41,464 bases of DNA from contig JAQUQI010000014.1 in assembly GCA_028716165.1 (NCBI GenBank), positions 1 to 41,464 on the forward strand. The letters are read 5' to 3'. The stretch comes from Candidatus Omnitrophota bacterium. Its GTDB lineage: Bacteria > Omnitrophota > Gorgyraeia > JABMRG01. The notes under the pieces are model-generated. The model saw nothing but the letters and a program-made list of their open reading frames with translations, was not told the origin of the DNA and ran no database searches. Of this stretch, positions 1 through 8,824 are shown piece after piece. A program made the position numbers and the translations under genes. How positions within the stretch are numbered: the first letter of the stretch is position 1; each line of letters opens with the position of its first letter.

Positions 1-426
1 TCCGATCTTCTTAATTATTTAAACAACATAATGGCAAAGATTGAGGCTACCGAAAGCGGCCGTGAAGAAGCGATCATGCTTGACGCCAAAGGGTATGTAA
101 CAGAGTGCACCGGAGATAATATTTTTATCATAAAGGATTCCGTTGTCTATACACCGCCGCTTTCAGTAGGTATCCTTAAGGGTATTACCCGCGACGCGGT
201 TATAGAGATAGCAAGGGCCAAAAAGATCAGCCTTAAAGAGCGCAACTTCAGGCGCGAAAAAATATACGCGGCTGATGAATGTTTCTTGACAGGAACTGCG
301 GCAGAGCTTATACCTGTAGTCAGGGTAGATGCTAAAAAAATAGCCTCCGGAAAACCCGGGCCAATGACATTATTATTTTCGGAAGAATTTCATAAGATGG
401 CCAGAGTGGACGGGGTCAGATACTAA
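1..426 (+). CDS. ilvE: Branched-chain amino acid aminotransferase, C-terminal part (5' end outside window)
   Basis: The reading frame is open from base 1, so this is the C-terminal ~141 residues of a longer gene. An internal ATG at 31 is not the true start: the upstream codons continue the family pattern (LNYLNNI before the first ATG, then AKIEA). The pieces EAIMLDAKGYVTECTGDNIF and GILKGITRDAVIEIA, then CFLTGTAAELIPV, are characteristic of the PLP fold-type IV aminotransferase IlvE. It interconverts Val, Leu and Ile with their 2-oxoacids using glutamate, in the cytoplasm. The catalytic lysine lies upstream of the window. The stop is 17 bases before mcsA, so cotranscription with the mcs-clp genes is plausible. 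A D-amino-acid aminotransferase or aminodeoxychorismate lyase of the same fold is less likely. Confidence 0.88.
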   Translation, partial: SDLLNYLNNIMAKIEATESGREEAIMLDAKGYVTECTGDNIFIIKDSVVYTPPLSVGILKGITRDAVIEIARAKKISLKERNFRREKIYAADECFLTGTAAELIPVVRVDAKKIASGKPGPMTLLFSEEFHKMARVDGVRY

Positions 427-443
427 TCCTAAGGAGAGCGCGA

Positions 444-980
444 ATGTTGTGCGATATATGTAAGAAAAACGAGGCAACGGTGCACCTTACCGAAGTTGTA
501 AATGAAAATATAACGGAACTGCACATCTGCGAGCAGTGTGCCAGAGCCAAAGGCGCCTCAATGTATCAGCATTTCGGTATAGCGGAGCTTTTGTCCGGCC
601 TTGTAGATATGCCCGATGACATGGTATCCAAGAAAAGCCATATAAACATCAAATGCCCTGCTTGCAACATGAGTTATGATAATTTTAAGAAAATTGGCAG
701 ATTCGGGTGCGCGAGGTGTTATGAGACCTTTAGCAGGGCGCTGTTTCCCTTGTTTAAAAAAATTCACGGCACGCCATGCCATATAGGCAGGCAGGCGCGT
801 GAAATCCGCAAAGACAAAATAAGGTCTGACGGGAAATCGCAAAAGCCTCGTTCTGCCAAGGATATCCTTAAAGATATCAGGCTGGAATTGGCTGATGCCG
901 TTGAGAAAGAGGAATTTGAGAAGGCGGCTGTCCTGCGCGACAAGATTAAGATGCTGGAGTCGGGGGAAGGCAAGCGTTGA
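444..980 (+). CDS. mcsA: McsA, zinc-binding activator of protein arginine kinase McsB
   Basis: 178 residues, the usual McsA size. Two zinc-binding modules are visible: C3, C6, C29, C32 and C71, C74, C89, C92 (all CxxC pairs). A UVR (UvrB/UvrC-type) helical hairpin lies at about residues 138-173 (DAVEKEEFEKAAVLRDKI). In Bacillus, McsA binds and activates McsB and links it to ClpC. The start is set by AAGGAG at 431-436. The gene sits directly upstream of mcsB and clpC, which confirms the call. The Bacillus operon begins with the repressor gene ctsR, but here an aminotransferase gene occupies that place. It acts in cytoplasmic protein quality control. Confidence 0.9.
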   Translation: MLCDICKKNEATVHLTEVVNENITELHICEQCARAKGASMYQHFGIAELLSGLVDMPDDMVSKKSHINIKCPACNMSYDNFKKIGRFGCARCYETFSRALFPLFKKIHGTPCHIGRQAREIRKDKIRSDGKSQKPRSAKDILKDIRLELADAVEKEEFEKAAVLRDKIKMLESGEGKR

Positions 981-1028
981 CGCGGGTGTAGTATAATAAG
1001 TTGTGATGAAAATACCACCCGGATAAAC

Positions 1029-2102
1029 ATGACGAGACCGTATATGGACATAGATAACCTGATAAAGCATACCAGCGTGTGGCTTAAAGGCATAGGCCCT
1101 GAATCGGATATAGCGATATCAAGCAGGGTAAGGCTTGCCAGAAATATTGACGGATTGCTGTTTGTTGATTGGTCCGACGACCAGACAAAGAGCCGCGTTA
1201 TTGAACTTTCCCGAAAGGCCGTATTATCCAGCGACTATATGAAGGATGCGGCGTATGTTGATATGTCACTTTTGAGCCCGATAGATAAACAATTTCTTAT
1301 TGAAAGACATCTTATCAGCCGTGAACATGCGATAGATACCGGCCGTAAATCGGTTTTTATCTCACGAGGCGAAGAAACCAGCATAATGGTCAATGAGGAG
1401 GATCATCTGCGGCTTCAGGTCATGCAGTCCGGTATAGCCCTTAACGAGGCATGGGATATTATGGTCAGGCTTGAAAAAGATATAGAACGAAAAATCCAGT
1501 TTGCCTATTCTGATTGCTGGGGTTATCTTACGGCGTGCCCCACAAATACAGGAACGGGCTTGCGCGCTTCCGTTATGGTGCATCTTCCCGCTATTGTTAT
1601 GACAAGGCAGATCAACGACCTGATCAAAGCGGTTTCAAAATTAGGGCTTACTGTACGCGGGTTTTTCGGTGAGGGCACAGAAGCGATAGGGAATTTTTTC
1701 CAGATATCAAATCAGGTCACAATGGGCCGCGGCGAAGAGGAGACTATTGACAATTTGACGAGAATCATAAAGCAGGTCGTTTCGCAGGAAAGGGGCTCAA
1801 GGGAATTTTTGAAAGAAAAAAAAAGAGATATAATAGAGGACAAGATATCGCGGGCCTACGCTACGCTTGAAAGCGCGCATATTATTACAAGCGCGGAGAC
1901 AATAGATCTTTTGTCGCTGGTAAGATTAGGTATCGGTCTCGGCATAATAAAGGATATGGACGCGCGAAGCCTTAACGAACTTTTCATTCTTATACAGCCC
2001 GCTCATCTGCAGAAGATGGCGGGAAAGCTATTGCCGCCGTCAGAACGTGATATAAAACGCGCGGAGATAATTAAATCCAGGCTCAAGATGGAGAAACAGT
2101 AA
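1029..2102 (+). CDS. mcsB: Protein arginine kinase McsB
   Basis: 357 residues, full length for McsB, an ATP:guanido phosphotransferase-type kinase that phosphorylates arginines in proteins and so marks them for ClpC-ClpP. Family signatures are GPESDIAISSRVRLARN near the N-terminus, the nucleotide-binding NTGTGLRASVM segment, and GFFGEGTEAIGNFFQISNQ. The C-terminal domain, which carries the phospho-arginine pocket in known McsB, is present. The start is uncertain: ATG at 1029 and ATG at 1044 are both possible and neither has a strong Shine-Dalgarno sequence. It lies 48 bases after mcsA and 98 bases before clpC. McsB is best known in Firmicutes, so finding it with outer-membrane genes is notable. 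Confidence 0.93.
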   Translation: MTRPYMDIDNLIKHTSVWLKGIGPESDIAISSRVRLARNIDGLLFVDWSDDQTKSRVIELSRKAVLSSDYMKDAAYVDMSLLSPIDKQFLIERHLISREHAIDTGRKSVFISRGEETSIMVNEEDHLRLQVMQSGIALNEAWDIMVRLEKDIERKIQFAYSDCWGYLTACPTNTGTGLRASVMVHLPAIVMTRQINDLIKAVSKLGLTVRGFFGEGTEAIGNFFQISNQVTMGRGEEETIDNLTRIIKQVVSQERGSREFLKEKKRDIIEDKISRAYATLESAHIITSAETIDLLSLVRLGIGLGIIKDMDARSLNELFILIQPAHLQKMAGKLLPPSERDIKRAEIIKSRLKMEKQ

Positions 2103-2200
2103 TCATCCGGGTCCGGTGTCCTAATAAAATGCGGGTCCAGATTGCCGCAAGTCAGAAGCATATTCGGTCCGCGTAAAAACGCACAATCGGAGGCGCCATA

Positions 2201-4624
2201 ATGTTTAACAGGTTTACTGAAAGGGCGAGAAAAGTCATAATACTTGCAAAGGAAGAGGCAAAACGTTTTAATCACAATCATATAGGCACCGAACATATAC
2301 TGCTCGGGCTTATAAAAGAGGGTGAAGGGGTTGCCTCGGCTGTTTTACAAAATCTAGGGCTTTCTCTTGATATGATCAGGCTGGAAGTTGAAAAGCTTGT
2401 TCACGCCGGACCCGCTACGGTCGTATCGGGGGATATTCCGTTTACCCCAAAGGCCAAGAAAGTCATTGAGCTTGCCATGGATGAGGCAAGGCATTTAGGG
2501 CATAATTATATAGGGACAGAGCATCTTTTGCTTGGCCTTATCAGGGAGTCGGAGGGTGTTGCCTCACAGGTGCTTTTAAACCTGGGTCTTGACCTGGCCA
2601 GGGTAAGAAACGAGATAATGGTATTGCTTGGTTCAGTAACTCCAGGTCAGGCTCCGAGCATAAGCCCTGAAAAAAGTAAGACACCCGCTTTGGATGCTTT
2701 CGGTAGAGACCTTACCGTTTTTGCCAAGGAAGGCAAACTTGATCCCGTGGTCGGCAGAAAAGACGAGATTGAAAGGGTTATACAGATATTGAGCAGGCGG
2801 ACTAAGAATAATCCTGTTTTGCTTGGAGAGGCTGGTGTTGGAAAAACGGCAATTGTTGAAGGCCTTGCCCAGAAGATCATTAACGGAGATGTCCCGGAGA
2901 TATTGAAAGGGAAAAGGGTCATTACTCTTGACCTCGCCCTTATGGTAGCTGGAACGAAATACCGCGGCCAGTTTGAGGAAAGGATCAAAGCCGTTATGGA
3001 CGAGATCAAACGTTCAGAGAATATAATAGTGTTTATTGACGAATTGCATACCCTGGTGGGTGCCGGCGGCGCCGAAGGCGCCATAGACGCTTCTAACATA
3101 TTAAAGCCTGCCTTATCGCGCGGGGAAATACAATGTGTCGGGGCTACTACTCTGGATGAATATAGGAAATTTATAGAAAAAGACGCCGCGCTTGAAAGAC
3201 GCTTTCAGACAATTATGGTGGATCCGCCTAATGTGGCAGAGACCATAGACATACTCAAAGGGTTGAGAGAAAGATATGAATCCCATCATAAAATAAAGAT
3301 CACTGATGAGGCTTTGAGCGCCGCGGCAAAGATGTCAGACAGGTATATACCCGACAGATATCTGCCTGATAAGGCTATAGACCTTATTGATGAGGCAGGC
3401 TCAAAGGCGCGTTTAAGTGTAATGACAGCCCCGCCAAGCCTTAAAAAGCTTGAGGACGATATTGAACAGGCCCGCCAGGAAAAAGAATCGGCTGTCAGGG
3501 CGCAGGATTTTGAAAAAGCGGCAAAATGCAGGGATCTTGAGCGGACAACAAAAATAGAGCTTGAGAAACAGCGCAATCTCTGGAAAGAAAAGAGGACAGA
3601 GCATGTCCCCAGCATAGGCGAAGATGAGATCGCTTATATTGTTTCCAAATGGACCGGTATACCGCTTATAAGGCTTGAGCAGGGCGAGTCGGAGCGCCTG
3701 CTTAAGATGGAACAGGAGCTGCATAAGAAGGTGGTCGGCCAGGATGAGGCTATAAAATCCATCGCGCATGCCGTAAGGCGTTCCAGGGCAGGCATAAAAG
3801 ACCCGAAGAGGCCGATAGGTTCATTTATATTTCTTGGGCCTACGGGTGTCGGCAAAACATTGCTGGCAAAGGTATTGGCGGACTTTATGTTCGGAGATGA
3901 AGATGCCGTAATACAGGTAGATATGTCCGAATATATGGAAAAATTTAACATATCAAGGCTTGTAGGGGCCCCTCCCGGTTATGTTGGTTATGAAGAAGGG
4001 GGCCAGCTCACGGAGAAGGTCAGAAGAAGGCCTTATTCGGTCGTTTTGCTTGATGAGATAGAGAAAGCGCATCCGGATGTCTTTAACATGCTTCTTCAGA
4101 TATTTGAAGAGGGCAGATTGACGGATAGTTTCGGCAGAAAGGTTGATTTCAAAAACACCATACTTATTATGACATCCAATATTGGCGCCGACCTCTGGAA
4201 AAAGCAGGGCGCGTTAGGGTTTAAGCCAAAAGACGAGGGTGTAACGTATAGAAATATCAAGAGCCAGCTTATGGACGAAGTCAAGAAGTCATTCAAACCC
4301 GAATTTCTCAACAGGGTTGATGACATAATTATTTTTCACCCGCTTCTTAAGGAGCATCTCCAGGAAATACTTGAGATTGAAACAGCGCAGGTGGTCAAGC
4401 GCTTGTCGGAGCATGATATTGATATAGAGCTAACGCCTGATGCCAAGGCATTTTTAATAGAAAAAGGTTTTGATGCCGTATACGGTGCCAGGCCGCTCAA
4501 AAGGATTATACAGTCTTATCTTGAAGACCCCCTCGCAGAAGAGATAATAAGAGGCGGCCTTAAGTCCACTAAAAAGATCAAGGTCGGTTTCTCAAGGGAC
4601 CATCTTGTTTTTGATATGCCCTGA
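2201..4624 (+). CDS. clpC: ClpC, AAA+ unfoldase of the ClpCP protease
   Basis: 807 residues, typical of ClpC. Order of parts: two Clp-N repeats (about 1-145, each with an IGTEH(I/L)LLGLI block), first AAA+ module with Walker A GEAGVGKT and Walker B VFIDE, a middle region with a UVR-type motif ([14 protein letters not shown]), second AAA+ module with Walker A GPTGVGKT and the [13 protein letters not shown] pore region, and a C-terminal D2-small domain. The middle domain separates ClpC from ClpA. It unfolds substrates, including arginine-phosphorylated proteins delivered by McsB, for ClpP, which is not in this window. The start is set by GGAGG just upstream. The 98-base gap before it may contain a separate promoter, but I could not identify one. 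Confidence 0.96.
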   Translation: MFNRFTERARKVIILAKEEAKRFNHNHIGTEHILLGLIKEGEGVASAVLQNLGLSLDMIRLEVEKLVHAGPATVVSGDIPFTPKAKKVIELAMDEARHLGHNYIGTEHLLLGLIRESEGVASQVLLNLGLDLARVRNEIMVLLGSVTPGQAPSISPEKSKTPALDAFGRDLTVFAKEGKLDPVVGRKDEIERVIQILSRRTKNNPVLLGEAGVGKTAIVEGLAQKIINGDVPEILKGKRVITLDLALMVAGTKYRGQFEERIKAVMDEIKRSENIIVFIDELHTLVGAGGAEGAIDASNILKPALSRGEIQCVGATTLDEYRKFIEKDAALERRFQTIMVDPPNVAETIDILKGLRERYESHHKIKITDEALSAAAKMSDRYIPDRYLPDKAIDLIDEAGSKARLSVMTAPPSLKKLEDDIEQARQEKESAVRAQDFEKAAKCRDLERTTKIELEKQRNLWKEKRTEHVPSIGEDEIAYIVSKWTGIPLIRLEQGESERLLKMEQELHKKVVGQDEAIKSIAHAVRRSRAGIKDPKRPIGSFIFLGPTGVGKTLLAKVLADFMFGDEDAVIQVDMSEYMEKFNISRLVGAPPGYVGYEEGGQLTEKVRRRPYSVVLLDEIEKAHPDVFNMLLQIFEEGRLTDSFGRKVDFKNTILIMTSNIGADLWKKQGALGFKPKDEGVTYRNIKSQLMDEVKKSFKPEFLNRVDDIIIFHPLLKEHLQEILEIETAQVVKRLSEHDIDIELTPDAKAFLIEKGFDAVYGARPLKRIIQSYLEDPLAEEIIRGGLKSTKKIKVGFSRDHLVFDMP

Positions 4625-4638
4625 TTTATACGCGGCGG

Positions 4639-4655
4639 AAGTTTTTTAAAAACTT
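4639..4655. repeat. AT-rich palindrome between clpC and the AsmA-like gene
   Basis: AAG-T6-A5-CTT forms a near-perfect 17-base inverted repeat 15 bases after the clpC stop. It could be a weak terminator or simply intrinsically bent DNA. No GC-rich stem supports it. Confidence 0.3.
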
Positions 4656-4699
4656 ATAGATCCGGAACAAAATAGGAATTGGGAAGACGCTGACTGCAT

Positions 4700-6418
4700 A
4701 TGACATTTTGCAAAAAGTTATACGCGATAGCGGTATTTATATTTTTTTTATTATTAATATTTCTGTTCATTGTCATATATAACAGTTTAGATAAATACAG
4801 GCGCGAATTCAAGGTTAACATTGAGGCTACATTTTCCACAATGACCGCTTCAAAGGTCAGCATTGAACGGGTCAGCGGAAGCCCTTTGCGTAAAATATAT
4901 TTCAAGGGGATGATTTTTGATTTTGGCAGGTTTAAACTTGATTTTGATTCGGCAAGCCTTGAGTATTCATTATTTGATATATTATCCAACAAGGCCCCCG
5001 CGGCAGGCGTTAAAGAGACCGTATTGTCTTTGAGCAAGGGTTCTTTCATACTTGAAAACAATGCTATTATATCAAGGGGCATTAACGGCAGGATAAGGTT
5101 AAGGCAGGGTAAGATATTACTGGATGATATAATATTTATCGTTTTTGACCAGGTATTGGGTTGCCTGAACGGAGAGATTATAAATAATACCAGCCCCTGC
5201 CGCGTAGAGCTTGACCTGGATATAAGGCCCGTTTCCGGAAAAGAAGGCCTCATACTTAACGGTATGAAGGCGCTTGTTACCGGACCCATAGATAATCTTA
5301 CTATCCGCGGAAGGGCTGACGTGAAGGAAAAGAAGGCGGTTCATTTTAGGATGTATTCTATATATGAAAAAGGTATTTTTACATTAGGCTCAAGAGTGGG
5401 TATTGAAACCGACAAGGCCGACATAAATCATTTGCTATCAGTAGACGCCGTCATTGATCCCGCCAAGGAAAGGTTTAACGCTGTTCTTACGCCGAATGAG
5501 GGTACGATTTCGCTTGAAGGCAGTTATGATTATTCGGGTTCATTGTCGGTGGAATTAAAGAACCAGCAGTTAAAGGTTTTTGGGCAGGATTTTTCTAATA
5601 AAACAAGTATTAACGTCAAAACCGTTTTCAAGAATAATACGATATCTCACCTTTTGCTGGACATGGGCACGCAGGCCAGTGTTGTCAATTACCAGCCTAT
5701 AAGCGAGATAGAAGCTTCTCTCATGCTGGAGCCTAAAAAAATAAGGCTGATATATGTCAAGATAGGCGATACATTGTCGGCTTCAGGTTCGTTTAATGGT
5801 TCCTGCGGCGGCAAGATAGACCTTAGCCTGACTTTTAATAATTTCGTTCTGGAAAACATTTTAAGCGTTTTTATTGAGAACAGGCCTGATGTTTCAGGTA
5901 CCGTGTCCGGCAGGATGGATATTGACGGTACCCCGGCCAATCTATTGGCCAGGGTGCGTCTTATATCCGAAAACGGCAATATAGGCGATATGGATTATAA
6001 TAAGATGATTGTTAATGCCGAAGGGACGTGGCCTTTTTTGAAACTGACGGATTCCCGCATAACGCATAAAGACTTGTCGCTGATGCTTAACGGGGAATTA
6101 GATATGAGGAATTTTGCTTCAACGCGTTTTCTGGAGGATATTTCAGTTTCAACAACGGACAAAACCATTGTTTGGGAAGGATGGGATATAACCAGGATTG
6201 ATGAGAGCGGAGATTTTTTGCTTCAGCGTTCTTTGGGCAACGGTATTAGGCTGGGATATAAAACGCATATGGAGGATGAGACAAAATACGACCCGTCCAA
6301 AAAAGGCCGGGATGAATTTCAGCTTGAGTATGACCTTCTTTATGAAGATAGCGTTTTGGAATTCCGGGCCAAGGAAAGGGAAGAGTTTTTTGGTATCAAG
6401 AAAAAATATAAATTTTAA
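4700..6418 (+). CDS. AsmA/TamB-like envelope protein
   Basis: 572 residues. A short basic N-terminus is followed by one hydrophobic segment (about residues 8-29), then a long stretch of alternating beta-strand pattern with no enzyme motif. The layout (single N-terminal anchor, repetitive beta-rich body, C-terminal strands such as EFQLEYDLLYEDSVLEFRAK and a final KKKYKF) resembles the AsmA/TamB superfamily, whose members form lipid-conducting bridges from inner to outer membrane. It is much shorter than E. coli TamB (>1200 residues). The neighbouring mlaEFD genes support a role in lipid transport or outer-membrane assembly. The start is tentative: GGGAAG lies 13 bases upstream. The specific function is inferred from architecture and context only. 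Confidence 0.6.
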   Translation: MTFCKKLYAIAVFIFFLLLIFLFIVIYNSLDKYRREFKVNIEATFSTMTASKVSIERVSGSPLRKIYFKGMIFDFGRFKLDFDSASLEYSLFDILSNKAPAAGVKETVLSLSKGSFILENNAIISRGINGRIRLRQGKILLDDIIFIVFDQVLGCLNGEIINNTSPCRVELDLDIRPVSGKEGLILNGMKALVTGPIDNLTIRGRADVKEKKAVHFRMYSIYEKGIFTLGSRVGIETDKADINHLLSVDAVIDPAKERFNAVLTPNEGTISLEGSYDYSGSLSVELKNQQLKVFGQDFSNKTSINVKTVFKNNTISHLLLDMGTQASVVNYQPISEIEASLMLEPKKIRLIYVKIGDTLSASGSFNGSCGGKIDLSLTFNNFVLENILSVFIENRPDVSGTVSGRMDIDGTPANLLARVRLISENGNIGDMDYNKMIVNAEGTWPFLKLTDSRITHKDLSLMLNGELDMRNFASTRFLEDISVSTTDKTIVWEGWDITRIDESGDFLLQRSLGNGIRLGYKTHMEDETKYDPSKKGRDEFQLEYDLLYEDSVLEFRAKEREEFFGIKKKYKF

Positions 6419-6482
6419 GTTATACCCGGATTTGAATATTATTTGATTTTTTTGTATTGGAATGGCGTAACTATATTTTAGA

Positions 6483-6491
6483 TGTTATAAT
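6483..6491 (+). promoter_or_regulatory. Extended -10 element before mlaE
   Basis: TGTTATAAT matches an extended -10 (TGnTATAAT). No good -35 lies at the usual distance. The predicted start of transcription would be about 5 bases before the mlaE ATG at 6503, implying an almost leaderless mRNA, consistent with the lack of a Shine-Dalgarno sequence there. Confidence 0.4.
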
Positions 6492-6502
6492 AAAATAAAG
6501 CG

Positions 6503-7291
6503 ATGAATATTGAATCTATATATAAGCGTTTTTTAGGAAGAATAAACTCCTCACTGTATTATACGGGCGGAGTGGTTGTTTTGTTTTTGGAGGCTGTTTT
6601 TTGGGCTTTTATACCGCCGTATCGCAGAAGGCAGATAATTGAACAGATGTATAAGGTTGGCGTGAATTCTTTGCCTATTGTTCTGCTTACCTCTTTGTTC
6701 ACGGGAATGGTTCTGGCACTGCAAAGTGCTTATCAGATGCAAAGGATATCCGCTCAAATGTATATAGCCAGCCTGGTCGCTCTTTCAATGGTGCGCGAAT
6801 TGGGGCCGGTTCTTACGGCGCTTGTTGTTGCCGGAAGGGTTGGGGCGTCAATAACCGCTGAACTCGGGACAATGAAAGTCACGGAACAGATAGATGCCCT
6901 TGAAACCCTTGCCACCAATCCTATCAAGTACCTTGTCGTTCCCAGGTTCACCGCCCTTGTGATTATGCTGCCTCTGCTTACGGTCTATGCTGTTTTCATC
7001 GGTATTATAGGGGGTTATGTTGTGGGCGTTTTTAAGCTTCACATAGGTTCCAGTATGTATATAAACATGACGACAAGTCCTTTGGGAGCGAAAGACCTTT
7101 ATACGGGACTTTTAAAGAGCGCTGTTTTCGCGATAATTATTGCTATCGTCAGCTGCTATGAAGGTTTTCGCACTTCTGGCGGGGCTGAAGGGGTGGGCCG
7201 TTCAACCACCCACAGCGTTGTTACGTCTTTTATATTGATCATTGCCGCTGATTGCTTATTTACGGCATTATTTTATTTTATAGGACGTTAG
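6503..7291 (+). CDS. mlaE: MlaE-family lipid ABC transporter permease
   Basis: 262 residues with about five to six hydrophobic segments. The central signature (SLVALSMVRELGPVLTALVVAGRVGA, followed by ELGTMKVTEQIDALE) is diagnostic of MlaE/Ttg2B/TGD1 permeases. It forms the inner-membrane channel of the Mla phospholipid transporter with MlaF and MlaD, which follow immediately. Transport direction cannot be told from sequence. mlaB and mlaC are absent from this cluster, as in many non-proteobacterial versions. It starts 84 bases after the AsmA-like gene, with no clear ribosome-binding site (preceding bases aataaagcg). Confidence 0.93.
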   Translation: MNIESIYKRFLGRINSSLYYTGGVVVLFLEAVFWAFIPPYRRRQIIEQMYKVGVNSLPIVLLTSLFTGMVLALQSAYQMQRISAQMYIASLVALSMVRELGPVLTALVVAGRVGASITAELGTMKVTEQIDALETLATNPIKYLVVPRFTALVIMLPLLTVYAVFIGIIGGYVVGVFKLHIGSSMYINMTTSPLGAKDLYTGLLKSAVFAIIIAIVSCYEGFRTSGGAEGVGRSTTHSVVTSFILIIAADCLFTALFYFIGR

Positions 7292-7300
7292 GGAGAGCAG

Positions 7301-8068
7301 ATGATAGACGCTATAAACCTGCGCAAGGCATTTTCAGGCAATCATGTCCTTAAGGACTTGAACCTTATGATAAATACGGGCGTTACCCAGGTTATTATAG
7401 GCCGTTCAGGATGCGGCAAAAGTATTTTTTTAAAACACATTATAGGTATAGTAAAGCCTGATTCCGGCCAGGTTATTATTGACGGTAAAGACATAACGAA
7501 GATGACGAACAAGGAATTAAGCGAGTTGAGGTTGAGTTTCGGCATGCTGTTTCAGGGCGCCGCGCTTTTTGATTCTCTGACAGTGGCTGAAAACGTCGGA
7601 TTTAACCTGATTGAACATACAGACCTTGACATGGTGACAATATATAAAAGGGTAAAAGAGGCGCTGTCTTTGGTCGGACTTTATGGCATAGAAGATTTGA
7701 TGCCTTCTGAACTTTCGGGCGGTATGCAAAAACGCGTGGGCCTTGCCAGGGCCATATGCATGCGCCCTAAAATTATTTTATATGATGAACCAACAACGGG
7801 TGTTGATCCCATCATGGCTGACGCGATTAATGACCTTATCAAGATGCTGCACGATAAATTAGAGGTTACTTCCATTGTGGTGACTCATGATATGGTCAGC
7901 GCTTATAAAATAGCCAATGATATTGCCATGCTTTACGATGGCAGGATAATCCAGAGGGGCAGCCCCGAGGAGATAAAGAATACCAACGACCCTATAGTGA
8001 AGCAATTTGTATCAGGCGCGTCCAAAGGCCCTATTACGGAAGGGGAACGTTTGGGCCATGGAATTTAA
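7301..8068 (+). CDS. mlaF: MlaF-family ABC transporter ATPase
   Basis: 255 residues, with the standard ABC ATPase layout: Walker A GRSGCGKS near residue 35, Q-loop (MLFQGAALFDSLTV, typical of MlaF), signature LSGGMQKRVGLARA, Walker B ILYDEP, and the H-loop in VVTHD. The GMQKR form of the signature and TTGVDP after Walker B are typical of the Mla/Mkl branch. It powers MlaE on the cytoplasmic face. It begins 9 bases after mlaE, preceded by GGGAGAG, so the two are surely cotranscribed. Confidence 0.95.
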   Translation: MIDAINLRKAFSGNHVLKDLNLMINTGVTQVIIGRSGCGKSIFLKHIIGIVKPDSGQVIIDGKDITKMTNKELSELRLSFGMLFQGAALFDSLTVAENVGFNLIEHTDLDMVTIYKRVKEALSLVGLYGIEDLMPSELSGGMQKRVGLARAICMRPKIILYDEPTTGVDPIMADAINDLIKMLHDKLEVTSIVVTHDMVSAYKIANDIAMLYDGRIIQRGSPEEIKNTNDPIVKQFVSGASKGPITEGERLGHGI

Positions 8069-8089
8069 TAGCACGAAACAGGAGGCGGC

Positions 8090-8773
8090 ATGAAATCCTT
8101 GGAATTTAACGTAAAGGTAGGGCTTTTTATATTGATCGGGCTTGTTATACTGACAGTTATTACGTTTTCAATAAGTGATTTTTTCTTTAAACCGGGATAT
8201 ACTATTTTCGTGGAGCTGGGTTTTGCCAACGGCATACAGCCGTCGGCGCCCGTCAGACTCGCGGGGATAAGTGTCGGAGAAGTCAAGGAATCCGGTGTTT
8301 TTAAAGACAATGAAGGGAAAACCATGGTGAGGTTGAAGCTGTGGCTGACTGATGATGCCAAGGTTGAGGAAGACGCGCAGGTCATCATAAACACATTAGG
8401 CTTGATCGGTGAAAAATATGTTGAGATTATACCAGGCACTCCGTCCTCCCCGCTTGTGCAAGACTGCGGTGTTATGAGAGGCCATGATTCGGTTTCTGTT
8501 GAACAGATAACAAAGAAGGGCTATGAAATAGCGCTCAAGCTGGAACAAGCCATTGACCACATGGAAGGAATACTGGCGCAGGTCAAAAGTGGTCACGGCA
8601 CCGTAGGAAAGTTGATTTATGACGAGACCATATATAATGAGGCTGAAACAATGGTCAAGGACCTGAAAGCTCATCCATGGAAACTTTTGGGCGGAGGGGG
8701 CAGGCAAAGAGTGAAGCCTACCGAGGATAAAAAACCTGTTTCAGGCCCGGTTTCAAATTTTAGTCCATCGTAA
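8090..8773 (+). CDS. mlaD: MlaD-family MCE-domain lipid-binding protein
   Basis: 227 residues. One N-terminal transmembrane helix (about residues 10-32) is followed by a single MCE domain (about 38-118) with the typical GIQPSAPVRLAGISVGEV and LGLIGEKYVEI blocks. The C-terminal part contains GTVGKLIYDETIYNEAE, the usual helix and tail of short MCE proteins, and ends in a basic, Pro-rich, probably disordered tail. It is anchored in the inner membrane and in known systems forms the hexameric ring through which lipids pass from MlaE. AGGAGG lies 5-10 bases before the ATG. It is the third gene of mlaEFD, and no other MCE protein is in the window. Confidence 0.92.
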   Translation: MKSLEFNVKVGLFILIGLVILTVITFSISDFFFKPGYTIFVELGFANGIQPSAPVRLAGISVGEVKESGVFKDNEGKTMVRLKLWLTDDAKVEEDAQVIINTLGLIGEKYVEIIPGTPSSPLVQDCGVMRGHDSVSVEQITKKGYEIALKLEQAIDHMEGILAQVKSGHGTVGKLIYDETIYNEAETMVKDLKAHPWKLLGGGGRQRVKPTEDKKPVSGPVSNFSPS

Positions 8774-8824
8774 TTTTCGTACCGGAAAAGGCGTGTATTG
8801 ACGGTACGGGTTAGAGAGGGTCGC

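Noticed and set aside
558-1070. Reverse-strand 170-residue frame opposite mcsA
   Set aside because: It is a shadow of mcsA, whose cysteine motifs and operon context are clear.
8798-8824. TTG start for radA
   Set aside because: GTG at 8825 has a proper Shine-Dalgarno sequence and gives the usual RadA N-terminus.
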